From NCBI RefSeq assembly GCF_016587415.1, contig NZ_BNJI01000001.1, positions 4,193,501-4,257,500 on the forward strand: 64,000 bases of DNA. The letters are read 5' to 3'. The stretch comes from Ktedonobacter sp. SOSP1-85 (lineage in GTDB: Bacteria; Chloroflexota; Ktedonobacteria; Ktedonobacterales; Ktedonobacteraceae). Positions 15,377-24,703 of the stretch are shown piece after piece. The notes under the pieces are model-generated. The model was not told the origin of the DNA, ran no database searches, and worked only from the letters and a program-made list of their open reading frames with translations. Numbering within the stretch: the stretch's first letter is position 1; each line of letters starts with the position of its first letter. The position numbers and the translations under genes were made by a program.

Positions 15377-16987
15377 TTAGTAGGGTTTTGAGTGGAGTGA
15401 CTCCAGGACAGTCGCGATTTCATGGCGGACGCGATCGCTCTGGCGCATCTCGCCCTGTACCTTTTCCCAGCCGTGCATGATCGTGGTATGGTCGCGCCCT
15501 CCCAACTCCGCACCGATCTGTTGTAGCGAGGCTGTGGTCTCTTCACGCATAAGATACATCGCAACCTGGCGCGGCCAGGCAATATCGCGGTCGCGTTGCT
15601 TTCCCCGGATACGTTCGGCCTCCACATTATAATAGCGGCAGACGCCATCAATGACTTCGGAGACGCTTAACTTGGTGGCGGCAGATGGTTTTTTATCGCT
15701 ATAAATATTTTCCAGGGCGTCGGCGGCTAGCTGCACGGTGATCGGCGCGTTATGCAGGGTCGCGTAGGCGATAACGCGGTTGAGTGCCCCCTCCAGTTCA
15801 CGTACACTGCTGCACTCTGGTCGTGCCACATATTCAACAACAGTGCTGGGAACCGAGAAGTGCAGGAGATCGGTTTTTGAGCGTAAGATGGCCAGGCGAT
15901 GCTCATACTCTGGTGGTTGTACATCTGCCAGCAGTCCCCATTCAAAGCGGGAGCGCAGGCGGTCTTGCAGGCTATGTATGGCTTTGGGCGGCCGGTCGCT
16001 GGTGACCACGATTTGTTTATTGGCGTTGTGGAGCGAATTGAAGGTATGAAAGAACTCTTCTTCGGTTGACTCTTTGCCTGCGATAAACTGAATGTCGTCG
16101 ACTAGCAAGATATCGATCTGACGATACTTAGCGCGGAACTCCTCGGTTTTCTGATAGCGAATAGCGTTAATGATTTCGTTGGTAAATTTCTCCGAGGTGA
16201 CATAAAGCACAGTCAGCCCTTTGACCTCGCCCTCATGTCCCACCGCGTGTAGCAGGTGGGTTTTGCCCAGGCCCACGCCGCCGTAGAGGAAAAGCGGATT
16301 ATAGATGCGCCCGGGATTCTCTGAAGCAGCCAGGGAGGCAGCATGCGCCAGCTGATTTGATTTGCCCACGATAAAGGCATCAAAGGTATAGCGTGGGTTG
16401 AGTTGCCCACCTGTCCCAAAGGTAATGACCGGTGGAACGGCAATGGGCCTGGCTGGATTGTTATAGCTCGCCGGACGCTCTGACTCGCCCTCAGATCCGG
16501 AGCCTGGAGGTGGTGGAAACGCGGGATACTCTCCGGGCGGGGTTTCTGCTTTTAGCGCACCTTCTCGATTTAAGCCAAGGGTTTGAAAGGGGAGCGATGC
16601 CTTAGACTTCTTCGCCACGGCGGCCGCGGACTCCGCCAAGCGACGTACATGCTGCGCGGGCGATGTACGTGTTCGTCCCAGGCGCGAAGGACGCTTGGGG
16701 GGCGAGAAGAGAGCCTCGCCGGGTTGCTCTGGTGTGGTTTTATCGCGGGAAACGACAAACTGGACCTCGACCTCCATTCCCGTGATGTCGGTGAGAATGG
16801 TGCGGATCAGGCTGGTGAAGCGACGCTCGAGATGGGTTTTGACAAAGGTCGAGGAGACACTGACGACGAAGATCCCATCTTGAAAGGAGTCAGCGGAGGT
16901 GCCCTGGAACCAGGTGGTAAAGGTATTAGGCTGTACGCGCTCCTGTAAGCGTTCTATTGCAGTTTGCCAGATTTGTCTTGCATTCAC
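15377..16987 (-). CDS. dnaA: Chromosomal replication initiator DnaA
   Basis: 536 aa from GTG 16987 (GGGAG 9 nt upstream). Domain I is residues 1-85 (QIWQTAIERLQERVQPNTF). Domain II is unusually long and low complexity (about 90-200). Domain III is an AAA+ core with Walker A GGVGLGKTH (about 237), Walker B ILLVDDIQFI and sensor VVTSDRPP. Domain IV carries the DNA-binding signature GGRDHTTIMHG (about 499). It binds DnaA boxes at oriC and melts the origin. dnaN, recF and gyrB are not adjacent and no DnaA-box cluster was seen nearby, so the locus is either rearranged or one of several dnaA copies. Confidence 0.96.
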   Translation of the reverse strand: MNARQIWQTAIERLQERVQPNTFTTWFQGTSADSFQDGIFVVSVSSTFVKTHLERRFTSLIRTILTDITGMEVEVQFVVSRDKTTPEQPGEALFSPPKRPSRLGRTRTSPAQHVRRLAESAAAVAKKSKASLPFQTLGLNREGALKAETPPGEYPAFPPPPGSGSEGESERPASYNNPARPIAVPPVITFGTGGQLNPRYTFDAFIVGKSNQLAHAASLAASENPGRIYNPLFLYGGVGLGKTHLLHAVGHEGEVKGLTVLYVTSEKFTNEIINAIRYQKTEEFRAKYRQIDILLVDDIQFIAGKESTEEEFFHTFNSLHNANKQIVVTSDRPPKAIHSLQDRLRSRFEWGLLADVQPPEYEHRLAILRSKTDLLHFSVPSTVVEYVARPECSSVRELEGALNRVIAYATLHNAPITVQLAADALENIYSDKKPSAATKLSVSEVIDGVCRYYNVEAERIRGKQRDRDIAWPRQVAMYLMREETTASLQQIGAELGGRDHTTIMHGWEKVQGEMRQSDRVRHEIATVLESLHSKPY

Positions 16988-17329
16988 ACACGACTACTCC
17001 CGCAAGTAAATGTTGAGTTCTTATGTACGATACGTGGCGCTTGGTATGGTGGCGTCACAAGTAGGAAAAAGCTCCTGCCTGGACGAAACGACGATTAGTC
17101 TACTCCCAGTGTCTGCTTCTTAATGGTGAAATGTAATGGTAGCATTAAATCAAACCCCTGTAAAGGCCTTGTTCTCGCGTCCTAGTACCAATTTGAGAAC
17201 TACTTCATAGACAAACTTCTTTTTATTATCTATCTTTAACGTAGACGCGTAATTCTTGTTTTTTTACAGGCATTCAAGCCAACTTGCACCTCCTCAGGAG
17301 GAGACCTCTCGCCACTGCGTGACTCGCCT

Positions 17330-17394
17330 GGGGAAGAGTCTGCTGTCGTGGTTGGCTGGGGGAGCCAGTCAACCACGACAGCAGACTCTTCCCC
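17330..17394. repeat. Long near-perfect palindrome (A) between dnaA and FHA gene
   Basis: GGGGAAGAGTCTGCTGTCGT and its complement; 30-bp arms with one G/T mismatch and a short purine loop. Both flanking genes point away, so it is not at an annotated 3' end. The gap 16988-17681 contains this, palindrome B and AT-rich sequence. Confidence 0.7.
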
Positions 17395-17436
17395 AATACA
17401 AGCGTGATAGGTAAAGATGAGCTATTACCCACTTTC

Positions 17437-17497
17437 GGGTAAGGTGTGTCAGGTGGCGAACTGGCTCCGCCAGTTCGCCACCTGACACACCTTACCC
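17437..17497. repeat. Long perfect palindrome (B) between dnaA and FHA gene
   Basis: 29-bp perfect arms (GGGTAAGGTGTGTCAGGTGG...) around loop TCC, 43 bp after palindrome A. It is followed directly by TGAGCACCGCAGGCGCGAAG, a tail also found after the palindrome at 56350. Confidence 0.75.
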
Positions 17498-17681
17498 CTG
17501 AGCACCGCAGGCGCGAAGGCTCTCCAGAGAAAGGGGCTTCATGCAACCTGGACTAGTCGTAAAGGGTGAGTTCAAGCAAGGCTCGCTCGACGCTCAAGTT
17601 TCACTTCTGCTATAATGTCAGAAGTTTTGTGCGCGCGTGATGAGAGCCTTGCGTGCTTTTAAATGGGAGGATTTGCATATC

Positions 17682-19052
17682 ATGGATAAGTGTCCCTATT
17701 GTGGGGCCGACACAAGGCCGGAAGATCGGTATTGCCTGAATTGTGGGAATCGCCTGACCCCTGCTGCTGCTGCGCAGCCAATGAATGCCGCCCCCACCGT
17801 GGGGGCCTCTCCAAGTGGAGAATGGAACGCGGCTGGGCATGAAGGAGGCACTGTTCCTTCTTCTGACTATGGCAACGAGGCGGCTCCAACCGTGGCGGGC
17901 GGCTATGGGGCTGAGCAGGCCAACTATTCCGCTCCTACCGCCCAGGCAACGATGGATCGCATTGAGCAGCCAGGGCGTTTTATCTTGCGCTCTGAAAGCG
18001 GCCAGGTCATCACTGAGTATCCGCTGGAGAAAAAAGAGATCGTGATTGGGCGTGCCCCCAACAGCGACATCCTGTTGCAGAAAGATAAATTGACGTCGCG
18101 CCGCCATGCCGTCGTCCACTTTGATAATGGACAGTATGTATTGCAGGATGAGCATAGCGCCAATGGTACCTTTGTCAATGGGCAACAGCTTGATGAGAAT
18201 GGCACACGCTTATTGCAGGATGGCGATCATATTGGCATTGGCGAGCATGAGCTGATCTTCCGCGCCTTTGGCACTGCCTCAAATGAGGTCGAAGATCTGC
18301 CCACGGTCTCTGTTCCCTATGAATCCAATCCCTACGAGCCTAATACCTATCGTACCTCGACTGATGACAATGTCACGCTTCCTGAGAGCGATAGTGGGTA
18401 TGAGACCCAGTCCATTCTCTCGGAGGAGCCAGAGATTCCCTTTGGCGTGCCAGCCCTGGCTACGCCAGTTGAGCAAGACGATCAGGCTGACTTCCCGGCT
18501 GTGGAAGAGCAGACACAGAAAGCGCCTGAAGCGTCTGACTATGTTTCCGAGACACCGGCGGAACCTGCGCAGCCACGCGAGGAAGAGTCTGTACAGAAAG
18601 CCTACGATGACGCTCCTCTGACCTTTAAGCGTCTGACCTCCATTCCCATGCCCAATCTGCCAGACATGAGCAGCTTGATTGCCGCTGTCTCCGCTCTGGA
18701 TGGCCAGATCGCGGCTTTGCAGGACCAGTTCAACTCAACGCAGGATGCCATGCGTAAGCGCGAGGGAGAGCTGGGCCAAACCGTCAATCAACTGCGAGGT
18801 GGCATCCGGCGCGTCTCTGAGCGCATGGATAGCACAATCGCCGATGTCGCGCGTAGCCGCGAGGCTTTGGCCTGGGCCGAGCTCTTGCAGCTCATGGAAG
18901 ATGTTATGAGCAATCCACGCGATATCGAATATGTCACGAAACTGGCGCGGAAGGCTCGCGAACTCAACAAGGTCTTCCAGATTCACCAGAATGTACTCAA
19001 CACAATGGCCGAGTGCAATAGCCTGTTGCGCGGCATGGTTGGCGAAGAGTAA
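17682..19052 (+). CDS. Zinc-ribbon FHA-domain protein with C-terminal coiled coil
   Basis: 456 aa from ATG 17682 with GGGAGG upstream. It begins with a zinc ribbon, MDKCPYCG...YCLNCG (1-22). An FHA domain spans about 95-195 (EIVIGRAPNSDILLQ, SRRHAVV, EHSANGTFVNG), which in known proteins binds phosphothreonine. A Pro/Glu/Thr-rich linker and a long helical region (about 325-450; MSSLIAAVSALDGQIAALQD, many Arg/Glu) follow. Probably a phospho-dependent adaptor; the partner kinase is not adjacent. Some terminator-like hairpin structure follows immediately. Confidence 0.88.
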   Translation: MDKCPYCGADTRPEDRYCLNCGNRLTPAAAAQPMNAAPTVGASPSGEWNAAGHEGGTVPSSDYGNEAAPTVAGGYGAEQANYSAPTAQATMDRIEQPGRFILRSESGQVITEYPLEKKEIVIGRAPNSDILLQKDKLTSRRHAVVHFDNGQYVLQDEHSANGTFVNGQQLDENGTRLLQDGDHIGIGEHELIFRAFGTASNEVEDLPTVSVPYESNPYEPNTYRTSTDDNVTLPESDSGYETQSILSEEPEIPFGVPALATPVEQDDQADFPAVEEQTQKAPEASDYVSETPAEPAQPREEESVQKAYDDAPLTFKRLTSIPMPNLPDMSSLIAAVSALDGQIAALQDQFNSTQDAMRKREGELGQTVNQLRGGIRRVSERMDSTIADVARSREALAWAELLQLMEDVMSNPRDIEYVTKLARKARELNKVFQIHQNVLNTMAECNSLLRGMVGEE

Positions 19053-19055
19053 TAG

Positions 19056-19106
19056 AAGGTGCAGTACGTGCTGGTGGCTTGCGTCCACCAGCACGTACTG
19101 CACCTT
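19056..19106 (+). terminator. Perfect 22-bp-arm hairpin after FHA gene
   Basis: AAGGTGCAGTACGTGCTGGT... with exact complement, 7-nt loop, starting 4 bp after the FHA gene stop. It separates it from the following co-oriented FAD gene. Confidence 0.7.
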
Positions 19107-19145
19107 TGGTTTATAAAAAAACTTATCAACTGAGCGGATACTTTC

Positions 19146-20648
19146 ATGCACGAAATTGCTTCACGACAGATAGATGCCATCATTATTGGTGCTGGCCTGG
19201 GCGGCTTACTAAGCGCAGCCCATTTGCTCCAGCGTGGCAAACGCGTTCTCATTCTAGAGCGCCTTCCGCATGCGGGGGGGCGATTTACCGCCAAACATTT
19301 CCAGGGCGTGCAGGTAAGTACCGGTGCGGTGCATATGGTTCCCTTCGGGAGCAGTGGCGCGCTGGCTCAGATGCTTGATCGTTTGCAGGTTCCCCACCGT
19401 TTCTTTGATGCCGATGTCTTCGGCTCTTTTTATGTACATGGCAAACAGTACCGGGCGCAGGGCTTGCTGGGCGTCTTGCGTTTCCTGGGTCCGCGCCAGT
19501 CCTGGTGGTTCATCCGCCTGGGCTACCTGATGTTTTTTAGCCAGTTGTCTGAGGCCGAACTCCAGATGCCCTTTCATCGCTGGTTAGAGCAGCACATCAA
19601 TGTCGAGCGCAATCCACAACTGGTCGCCTTCTTCGAGCGGATCTCGCGTTTTGCCCTGAGCCTGGAACTGAGCCAGGTAAGCACACGCGAGGTGATTCGC
19701 ACGACGCGCAACATGTTTCGCTTTGGCGCGCCCGCGATTGTCGAGGGTGGATGTGGTGAGATCACACGCCAGCTTGAACAGCACGTCCAGGCGCTCGGCG
19801 GCGAGCTTTCACTCTCCTGCGAAGTATTGCAGATCATCCAGCGTGATGGGCGGGTGAGTGGAGTACGTGTGCGCTACAAAGAGCGTGGCGCCGAGGAAGT
19901 GATCGAGGCTCCCCTGGTGGTGAGCGATATCGGCCCCAGAGCCACAGACGGGCTACTGCACAATCGGAAAGTAAGGCAGGCCGATGTGCTCAAGCGGAAG
20001 CTGGGAGAGGAGTCTGTAGGGGGCGAGACGCCCTCAGAGGTGGGTCTGCACGAGGCCGTGGGCCTGAAAGTCCATATCTTAAGCGATGTCTCGTTTATCC
20101 CTCATCGTGGCATTATGTATTGCCTGGATACGAAGCGCATTGCGGGTATCGTCCAGCCAACAAATAGTGACCCCAGTCTTGCCCCTGCTGGCAAGCATTT
20201 GTTAATTACCCACCAGGTCATTCAGAGTAACAATGTGGAGGAAGAGCGCGCGCTCGCGCTGGCGGACTTGCATATGCTCTTTGGTGACGCCTTTGATGCG
20301 TATTGTCGCGTACTTACGATGGGGACCTATCGGGGCGAGTGGCCGGTGAATAGGATGACGCAGGGAGAGGACCTCACACCAACAACAACCGTCGAGGGCC
20401 TGTATCTCGTGGGAGATGCCGTCAAGCCATCGGGGTTTCTGATGGTGGAAGGGGTGGCCCAGAGTGTGAACCATTTCCTGGATCTGTTAGATGCACTGGA
20501 TCGTGAAGAAACAGACAGGAAAGGCCGACCTGCGCGGGCGAGCCGATCACATATGGCGGTCGCCTATTCGCGCTTGAACCCCTTGCGCTGGTTGTGGATG
20601 GCGCCGGGAAATTCGGCTACGTTCCACAAATTGAAGGATGCCCATTAG
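19146..20648 (+). CDS. CrtI/phytoene-desaturase-like FAD-dependent oxidoreductase
   Basis: 500 aa. The N-terminal Rossmann FAD motif DAIIIGAGLGGLLSAAHLL leads into LERLPHAGGRF, typical of CrtI/carotenoid isomerase/retinol saturase families. The C-terminal block GLYLVGDAVKPSGFLMVEGV closes the FAD site. The tail is Arg/Ser-rich. The substrate cannot be read from sequence, and no carotenoid genes are adjacent. It is 23 nt upstream of murA and probably co-transcribed with it. Only a weak RBS precedes ATG 19146. Confidence 0.8.
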   Translation: MHEIASRQIDAIIIGAGLGGLLSAAHLLQRGKRVLILERLPHAGGRFTAKHFQGVQVSTGAVHMVPFGSSGALAQMLDRLQVPHRFFDADVFGSFYVHGKQYRAQGLLGVLRFLGPRQSWWFIRLGYLMFFSQLSEAELQMPFHRWLEQHINVERNPQLVAFFERISRFALSLELSQVSTREVIRTTRNMFRFGAPAIVEGGCGEITRQLEQHVQALGGELSLSCEVLQIIQRDGRVSGVRVRYKERGAEEVIEAPLVVSDIGPRATDGLLHNRKVRQADVLKRKLGEESVGGETPSEVGLHEAVGLKVHILSDVSFIPHRGIMYCLDTKRIAGIVQPTNSDPSLAPAGKHLLITHQVIQSNNVEEERALALADLHMLFGDAFDAYCRVLTMGTYRGEWPVNRMTQGEDLTPTTTVEGLYLVGDAVKPSGFLMVEGVAQSVNHFLDLLDALDREETDRKGRPARASRSHMAVAYSRLNPLRWLWMAPGNSATFHKLKDAH

Positions 20649-20671
20649 GACTTGTATAAAGGCTGATAGTA

Positions 20672-22025
20672 ATGAAGCAAAGTGAAACGCCAGTGGCCTC
20701 CCCCTATTACCTGGTACAGGGAGGAGCCTCGCTCCAGGGCGAAGTGAAATTGAGCGGCGCGAAAAACGCCGTCACCAAAATGATTATCGCTTCGCTGCTG
20801 ACCTCTGAAGAGTGCACATTGCGTAATGTGCCACTGCTGGGAGATATGTATTTAACCATGAAGCTGTGCGAAAGCGTTGGCACCAGTCTACACCTGGATG
20901 ACCATGTGTTGACGCTTCGTACCGACTCTATTGCCAGATCTGAGATCTCAGATGAGGTCGGGGGACTGAACCGCATCGCCGTCATGGCGATTGGTCCCCT
21001 GCTGCATCGCTGTGGTGAGGTAAGCATACCTGCCCCGGGGAGATCGTATTGGCCCGCGCCCCATTAATTTTCATATCGAGGGACTGCGCCAGATGGGGGC
21101 GACGATTGTTGAGCGCGATGGATTCTATTATTGCACGACGACAAAGCGCCTGCGTGGCACAACAATCAAACTGCCCTTCCCCAGCGTCATGGCGACTGAG
21201 AACTTCTTGATTACGGCCTCGCTGGCCAGGGGCGTGACCATCATTGAGAACGCGGCCATGGAGCCAGAGATTGTAGACCTGATCAAGCTACTGCAAAAGA
21301 TGGGTGCCATCATCGAGGTTAAGGTTGATCGGCGTATTGTGATCGAGGGCGTCGAGAAACTACGTGGCGCGAGTCATACCCTGCTCAGCGACCGCAACGA
21401 GGCTGTCTCCCTGGCTACCGCGGCCTATCTCACGCGCGGCGATGTCTACCTGCGAGGCGCGCAGCAGGATATTCTATTGACGTTTTTGAATACTCTTTCA
21501 AAGATGCGCCTGCGCTTCGATATTGATGACGAGGGCATCCGTTTTGTGGCTGATGACCAGCCACCGCCCGCGATTGCCCTGGAAACAGATGTTCATCCTG
21601 GCTTTATGACGGATTGGCAGCAGCCCTTTACCGTGTTATTGACGCAGGCGCGTGGTATGTCGGTAGTACATGAGACGATCTACGAGGATCGCTTCGGCTA
21701 TACCTCGGCCCTCATTGGTATGGGCGCGCATATCGGGCTGTATAGCAAATGCCTGGGCGAGGTGCCCTGTCGTTTCCGCGAGAAAGAACACCAGCATAGC
21801 TGCGTAGTTAGTGGGCCAACGCCTCTGAAGGGAACGCAACTCTATATCCCCGATATCCGCGCGGGTTGCTCCTATATCCTCGCGGCCTTGTGTGCGGAGG
21901 GCGAGTCGCAGGTCTTTGGCATCGATCATATCGAGCGTGGATATGAGCACCTGGACGCCAAACTACGTTCACTCGGCGCGCAAATTCAGCGCATCGAAGC
22001 CACGGCAACTGCCAACGTCAACTAA
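20672..22025 (+). pseudogene. murA: UDP-GlcNAc 1-carboxyvinyltransferase MurA, frameshifted at a C/G run
   Basis: MurA transfers enolpyruvate from PEP to UDP-GlcNAc, the first committed step of peptidoglycan synthesis. ATG 20672 opens the N-terminal part (GGASLQGEVKLSGAKNAVTK) to about 21040. The frame then breaks at CCCCGGGG (21033-21040) and continues in another frame from GDRIGPRPINFHIEGL to 22025. Adding two bases (C5G5 or C4G6) restores the conserved loop PGGDRIGPRP; a one-base surplus would also restore frame but lose a conserved Gly. In that loop Asp replaces the catalytic Cys115 of E. coli, as in fosfomycin-insensitive mycobacterial MurA. A genuine pseudogene would need a second murA elsewhere; a consensus error is more likely. 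Confidence 0.9.
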
Positions 22026-22026
22026 C

Positions 22027-22089
22027 AACCAGATACATAGAAGAGAGCCTGGCGCGGTTAGCGCCAGGCTCTCTTCTATGTATCTGGTT
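22027..22089. terminator. Perfect palindromic bidirectional terminator
   Basis: 29-bp perfect arms (AACCAGATACATAGAAGAGA...), loop GGTTA, filling the whole space between the convergent murA and 22091 gene stops. Confidence 0.8.
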
Positions 22090-22090
22090 A

Positions 22091-23629
22091 CTACCAATCA
22101 GCTTTGACTTCGCGCAATTGCTCTGGTGTGAGAACGCGGAACATAATGAGCAGGTTCTCCAGGTCATATTCGAGGCCCATGGTATGCAATTCCTGGCGAA
22201 TGCGACCAAGGGAACCGATCTGTGTAGTGTTAATCATGCCGTAGCTTACCAGGCTGGCGGCTAGCAATTGGTCAGGCGTGAGGAGCTTAAACATCAGCAG
22301 GATCTCGCCAAGCTGGTAGTTAAGATCCACGCCATTAAGCATACGCTGGATATTTTGAGCCACGTCCAGGCGACTCTCGGGAACGAGGTGCCCCTCTAAT
22401 AAGACGCTTCCGAGCGAACGTGTTGCGCGTCCATTGAGTGCCTGAGGCTGAGGTGGCTGGGGTGGTGGTGTGGGCATCGGAGGCAGGCTCTGCATAATAT
22501 CGATCAGGACCGCGTTACTGGTTGAGTTCTGCGCAACCTTTTCGGCCTGCCCCTCGGTTGCCCGCTTAATTTCAGCCTTAATTTGCTCAACAATTGTCTG
22601 GTGATCGATATCTGACTCCTCGTCCCGTTTCTCATCTGTGATGGGCGCGGTTGGAGGATACTTCTCGGTCTCTGGCTCCTGGCGTTTGGGCCTGGAGTTC
22701 AGCTCTTCTACAGTGTATGCGCGGCTGATATACTCCTGGCCAGGAGCACCAGTGAATGTCGCCTGGGGAGTCGCTGCGTGCTGTTGCTGCTGGCTAGAGG
22801 ACGTAGCAGTCACAATAGAGGCCAGGGGCGAGGCAATATTTGTGGCCTGCCCATAATTGTTTGGGCGTGAAGGCGCCTCTGTACGCCTGCCCGGGTTCTC
22901 TGGGGGCATATTTGTAGGCCGCTCAGCGGGCATCCCCTCGATAGGAGCGGGGCGTAACGGTTGTGAGAATAGCTGCTCGCTTACCTGTCGTGGTGGAACA
23001 TCGGTAGCTGGATGAGTGGCATAGGCCGTTGTTTGTTGGGCCTGGGAGGCGACCTGAGAAGGCTCGTGCGCTGTTTGAGGGGTGCGGGCGAACAGACCCT
23101 GTTCCCCTAAGAATGGGCGTGCCCGGACGTGTATATCCTGTTCTGGTTGGGCTATAGGCTGAGCGAAGGAAGGCTGCTCGCTTACCTGATACGCAACGCG
23201 TGCCTGGGCAGGTGCCTCGCTCCGTGTATACTGAGCTGGTGGAGGGGATACTGGTGCCTGCTGAGTAGACTGGATGGGGCGAAACGCCTGTCGCTCAGGA
23301 GCTGGCTGCATCGTGGGATGATTTTCAGCGGGCGGAGCCTGTCGTCCCTGAATGAGGCGCGAGAGTTGAGCCAGGCCAGATTCATTGGGAGCATCTACCT
23401 GGCCATTTGCCAGGCGCTGAAGAGTATTCAGGCCCGAGCCCCCCATGGGAGCCGCGGATGGCTGGGAGGAAGGATTGGCAAAGGAAGAGAGAATAGCGCT
23501 CTGAGCCTCGTATCTATTGTCAGATGTACCTGATTGGGAGGGCGTATTCGGCGCGCTCCAGGTGCGCTGATTAGGATAGAGCACGGCATGGATTTTGTCC
23601 GTGTAGGAGGACTGAGCAGGATCTTCCAT
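22091..23629 (-). CDS. Pro/Gln-rich protein with duplicated GspE-N-like C-terminal motif
   Basis: About 512 aa; ATG 23629 shares one base with the stop of the upstream gene (GTG 23632 is an alternative), so translation is probably coupled. Residues 1-360 are disordered and rich in Pro, Gln and Ala. The C-terminal about 110 residues hold two similar units, YQLGEILLMFKLLTPDQLLAA and YDLENLLIMFRVLTPEQLRE, resembling the N-terminal domain of GspE/PilB-type ATPases. It probably works with the degenerate-receiver protein encoded just upstream. Function unknown. Confidence 0.7.
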   Translation of the reverse strand: MEDPAQSSYTDKIHAVLYPNQRTWSAPNTPSQSGTSDNRYEAQSAILSSFANPSSQPSAAPMGGSGLNTLQRLANGQVDAPNESGLAQLSRLIQGRQAPPAENHPTMQPAPERQAFRPIQSTQQAPVSPPPAQYTRSEAPAQARVAYQVSEQPSFAQPIAQPEQDIHVRARPFLGEQGLFARTPQTAHEPSQVASQAQQTTAYATHPATDVPPRQVSEQLFSQPLRPAPIEGMPAERPTNMPPENPGRRTEAPSRPNNYGQATNIASPLASIVTATSSSQQQQHAATPQATFTGAPGQEYISRAYTVEELNSRPKRQEPETEKYPPTAPITDEKRDEESDIDHQTIVEQIKAEIKRATEGQAEKVAQNSTSNAVLIDIMQSLPPMPTPPPQPPQPQALNGRATRSLGSVLLEGHLVPESRLDVAQNIQRMLNGVDLNYQLGEILLMFKLLTPDQLLAASLVSYGMINTTQIGSLGRIRQELHTMGLEYDLENLLIMFRVLTPEQLREVKADW

Positions 23630-24309
23630 CACATTTGGCGTCTGAGGGGCGTCACAGCGGAGGTGGGCGAGGAATATTGACCTGTGTTGTTGAAGGTTCC
23701 AGGAGCAGGCTGGTGAAAGCCAGAGACGCTACTTCGTAGAGGCGTAACCGGCTGCTCTGGCGATGAGTGCGTGCGATATGACTGTCCGGGTGTTTGAACA
23801 GGTTGTGTTGGACGTGGCGTCGCCGTTGGCGAGGCACCTGAATTGTTCGGAGCAGAGGGCGAAGAGGTGCGCGTCAGGCGCGGCTGGGTCGTTGAGGACG
23901 TGCTCGCTTGCTCTGAGGGAATGCGAGCGCGTACGGCGTCAACAAGGCCCATCACCCCAAGCATGCCATCGACCTCGACCTCGGCTGGTGTTGTATTGAT
24001 ATGATCATCGAAGTCGCGTGGCCCATAGCCTGCGATATTAGTGCAATTGAATGTCAGAACTTGAATGCCACGACCACGGCGTTGCGTATCTAAAGCGACC
24101 CAAAATTCGCGACGCGCGGCTGCCGCCTGGGCGAGGTTGACCAAAATAAGCCGGATTGGGAGGCGGGCGATGGCATCAAAGACTTCAACGGCGGTACGTG
24201 CGGTATGACAATCGTAGCCCGCGAGTTGTAGTTCGCCAATAAGTAAACCCGCTAACTGCTGATCTCGTTCAAATAGGAGAATGTGTGGTCCACTGGTACT
24301 AGCATTCAT
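23629..24309 (-). CDS. Degenerate receiver-domain protein
   Basis: 226 aa, GGAG before ATG 24309. Residues 8-125 fold like a CheY receiver (HILLFERDQQLAGLLIGELQLAGYDCHTA). The phosphoacceptor strand reads LILVNL where LxxxD is expected, so Asp appears replaced by Asn, and the conserved Lys is not evident. The remainder (about 130-226) is a Ser/Pro/Thr-rich tail. Probably a phosphorylation-independent scaffold; it is coupled to the downstream Pro/Gln-rich protein gene. Confidence 0.72.
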   Translation of the reverse strand: MNASTSGPHILLFERDQQLAGLLIGELQLAGYDCHTARTAVEVFDAIARLPIRLILVNLAQAAAARREFWVALDTQRRGRGIQVLTFNCTNIAGYGPRDFDDHINTTPAEVEVDGMLGVMGLVDAVRARIPSEQASTSSTTQPRLTRTSSPSAPNNSGASPTATPRPTQPVQTPGQSYRTHSSPEQPVTPLRSSVSGFHQPAPGTFNNTGQYSSPTSAVTPLRRQM

Positions 24310-24703
24310 AAATTCGCTCCGGTCACTGCACGTTTGGGTTCTACTGGTGCAAAATTTTGCTCTATTATCAGACGTTGAGAAGGCGTGGCCGTGCTACATA
24401 ACTCAACGGCATCGGGTGCGCAGAGAAAGTAAATATAGCCATTATTGGCGCTTAGTATAGCATATTGCTGCGAGTGTGGTATAGCAAATGTGACTAATGA
24501 CGCATCACATACACATACGTTGCGCTTTTTGCATACCCTGAGTACCAGGGCATTGAGCCCTCTTCCTCTCTATCGGCTGCTGTGTATTGGAAGGCCAACT
24601 TTTTTGTTTACACAGGTGTATGCCCTGGTTGTATCATACCTTGTGCCCAGGTGGAGAGACTGTTTCTGGATATGTCCTAGTACCATTTGGAGGTTTTCAA
24701 TCT
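24310..24703. other. Divergent intergenic region, nothing recognised
   Basis: AT-rich region between the receiver gene (leftwards) and the SAM hydrolase gene (rightwards). An open frame at 24445-24954 runs through it but overlaps the SAM hydrolase gene out of frame and has no recognisable features. No clear promoter pair was identified. Confidence 0.4.

Noticed and set aside
16988..17681. Origin of replication next to dnaA
   Set aside because: No clustered DnaA boxes or AT-rich unwinding repeats were found; palindromes alone do not support oriC.
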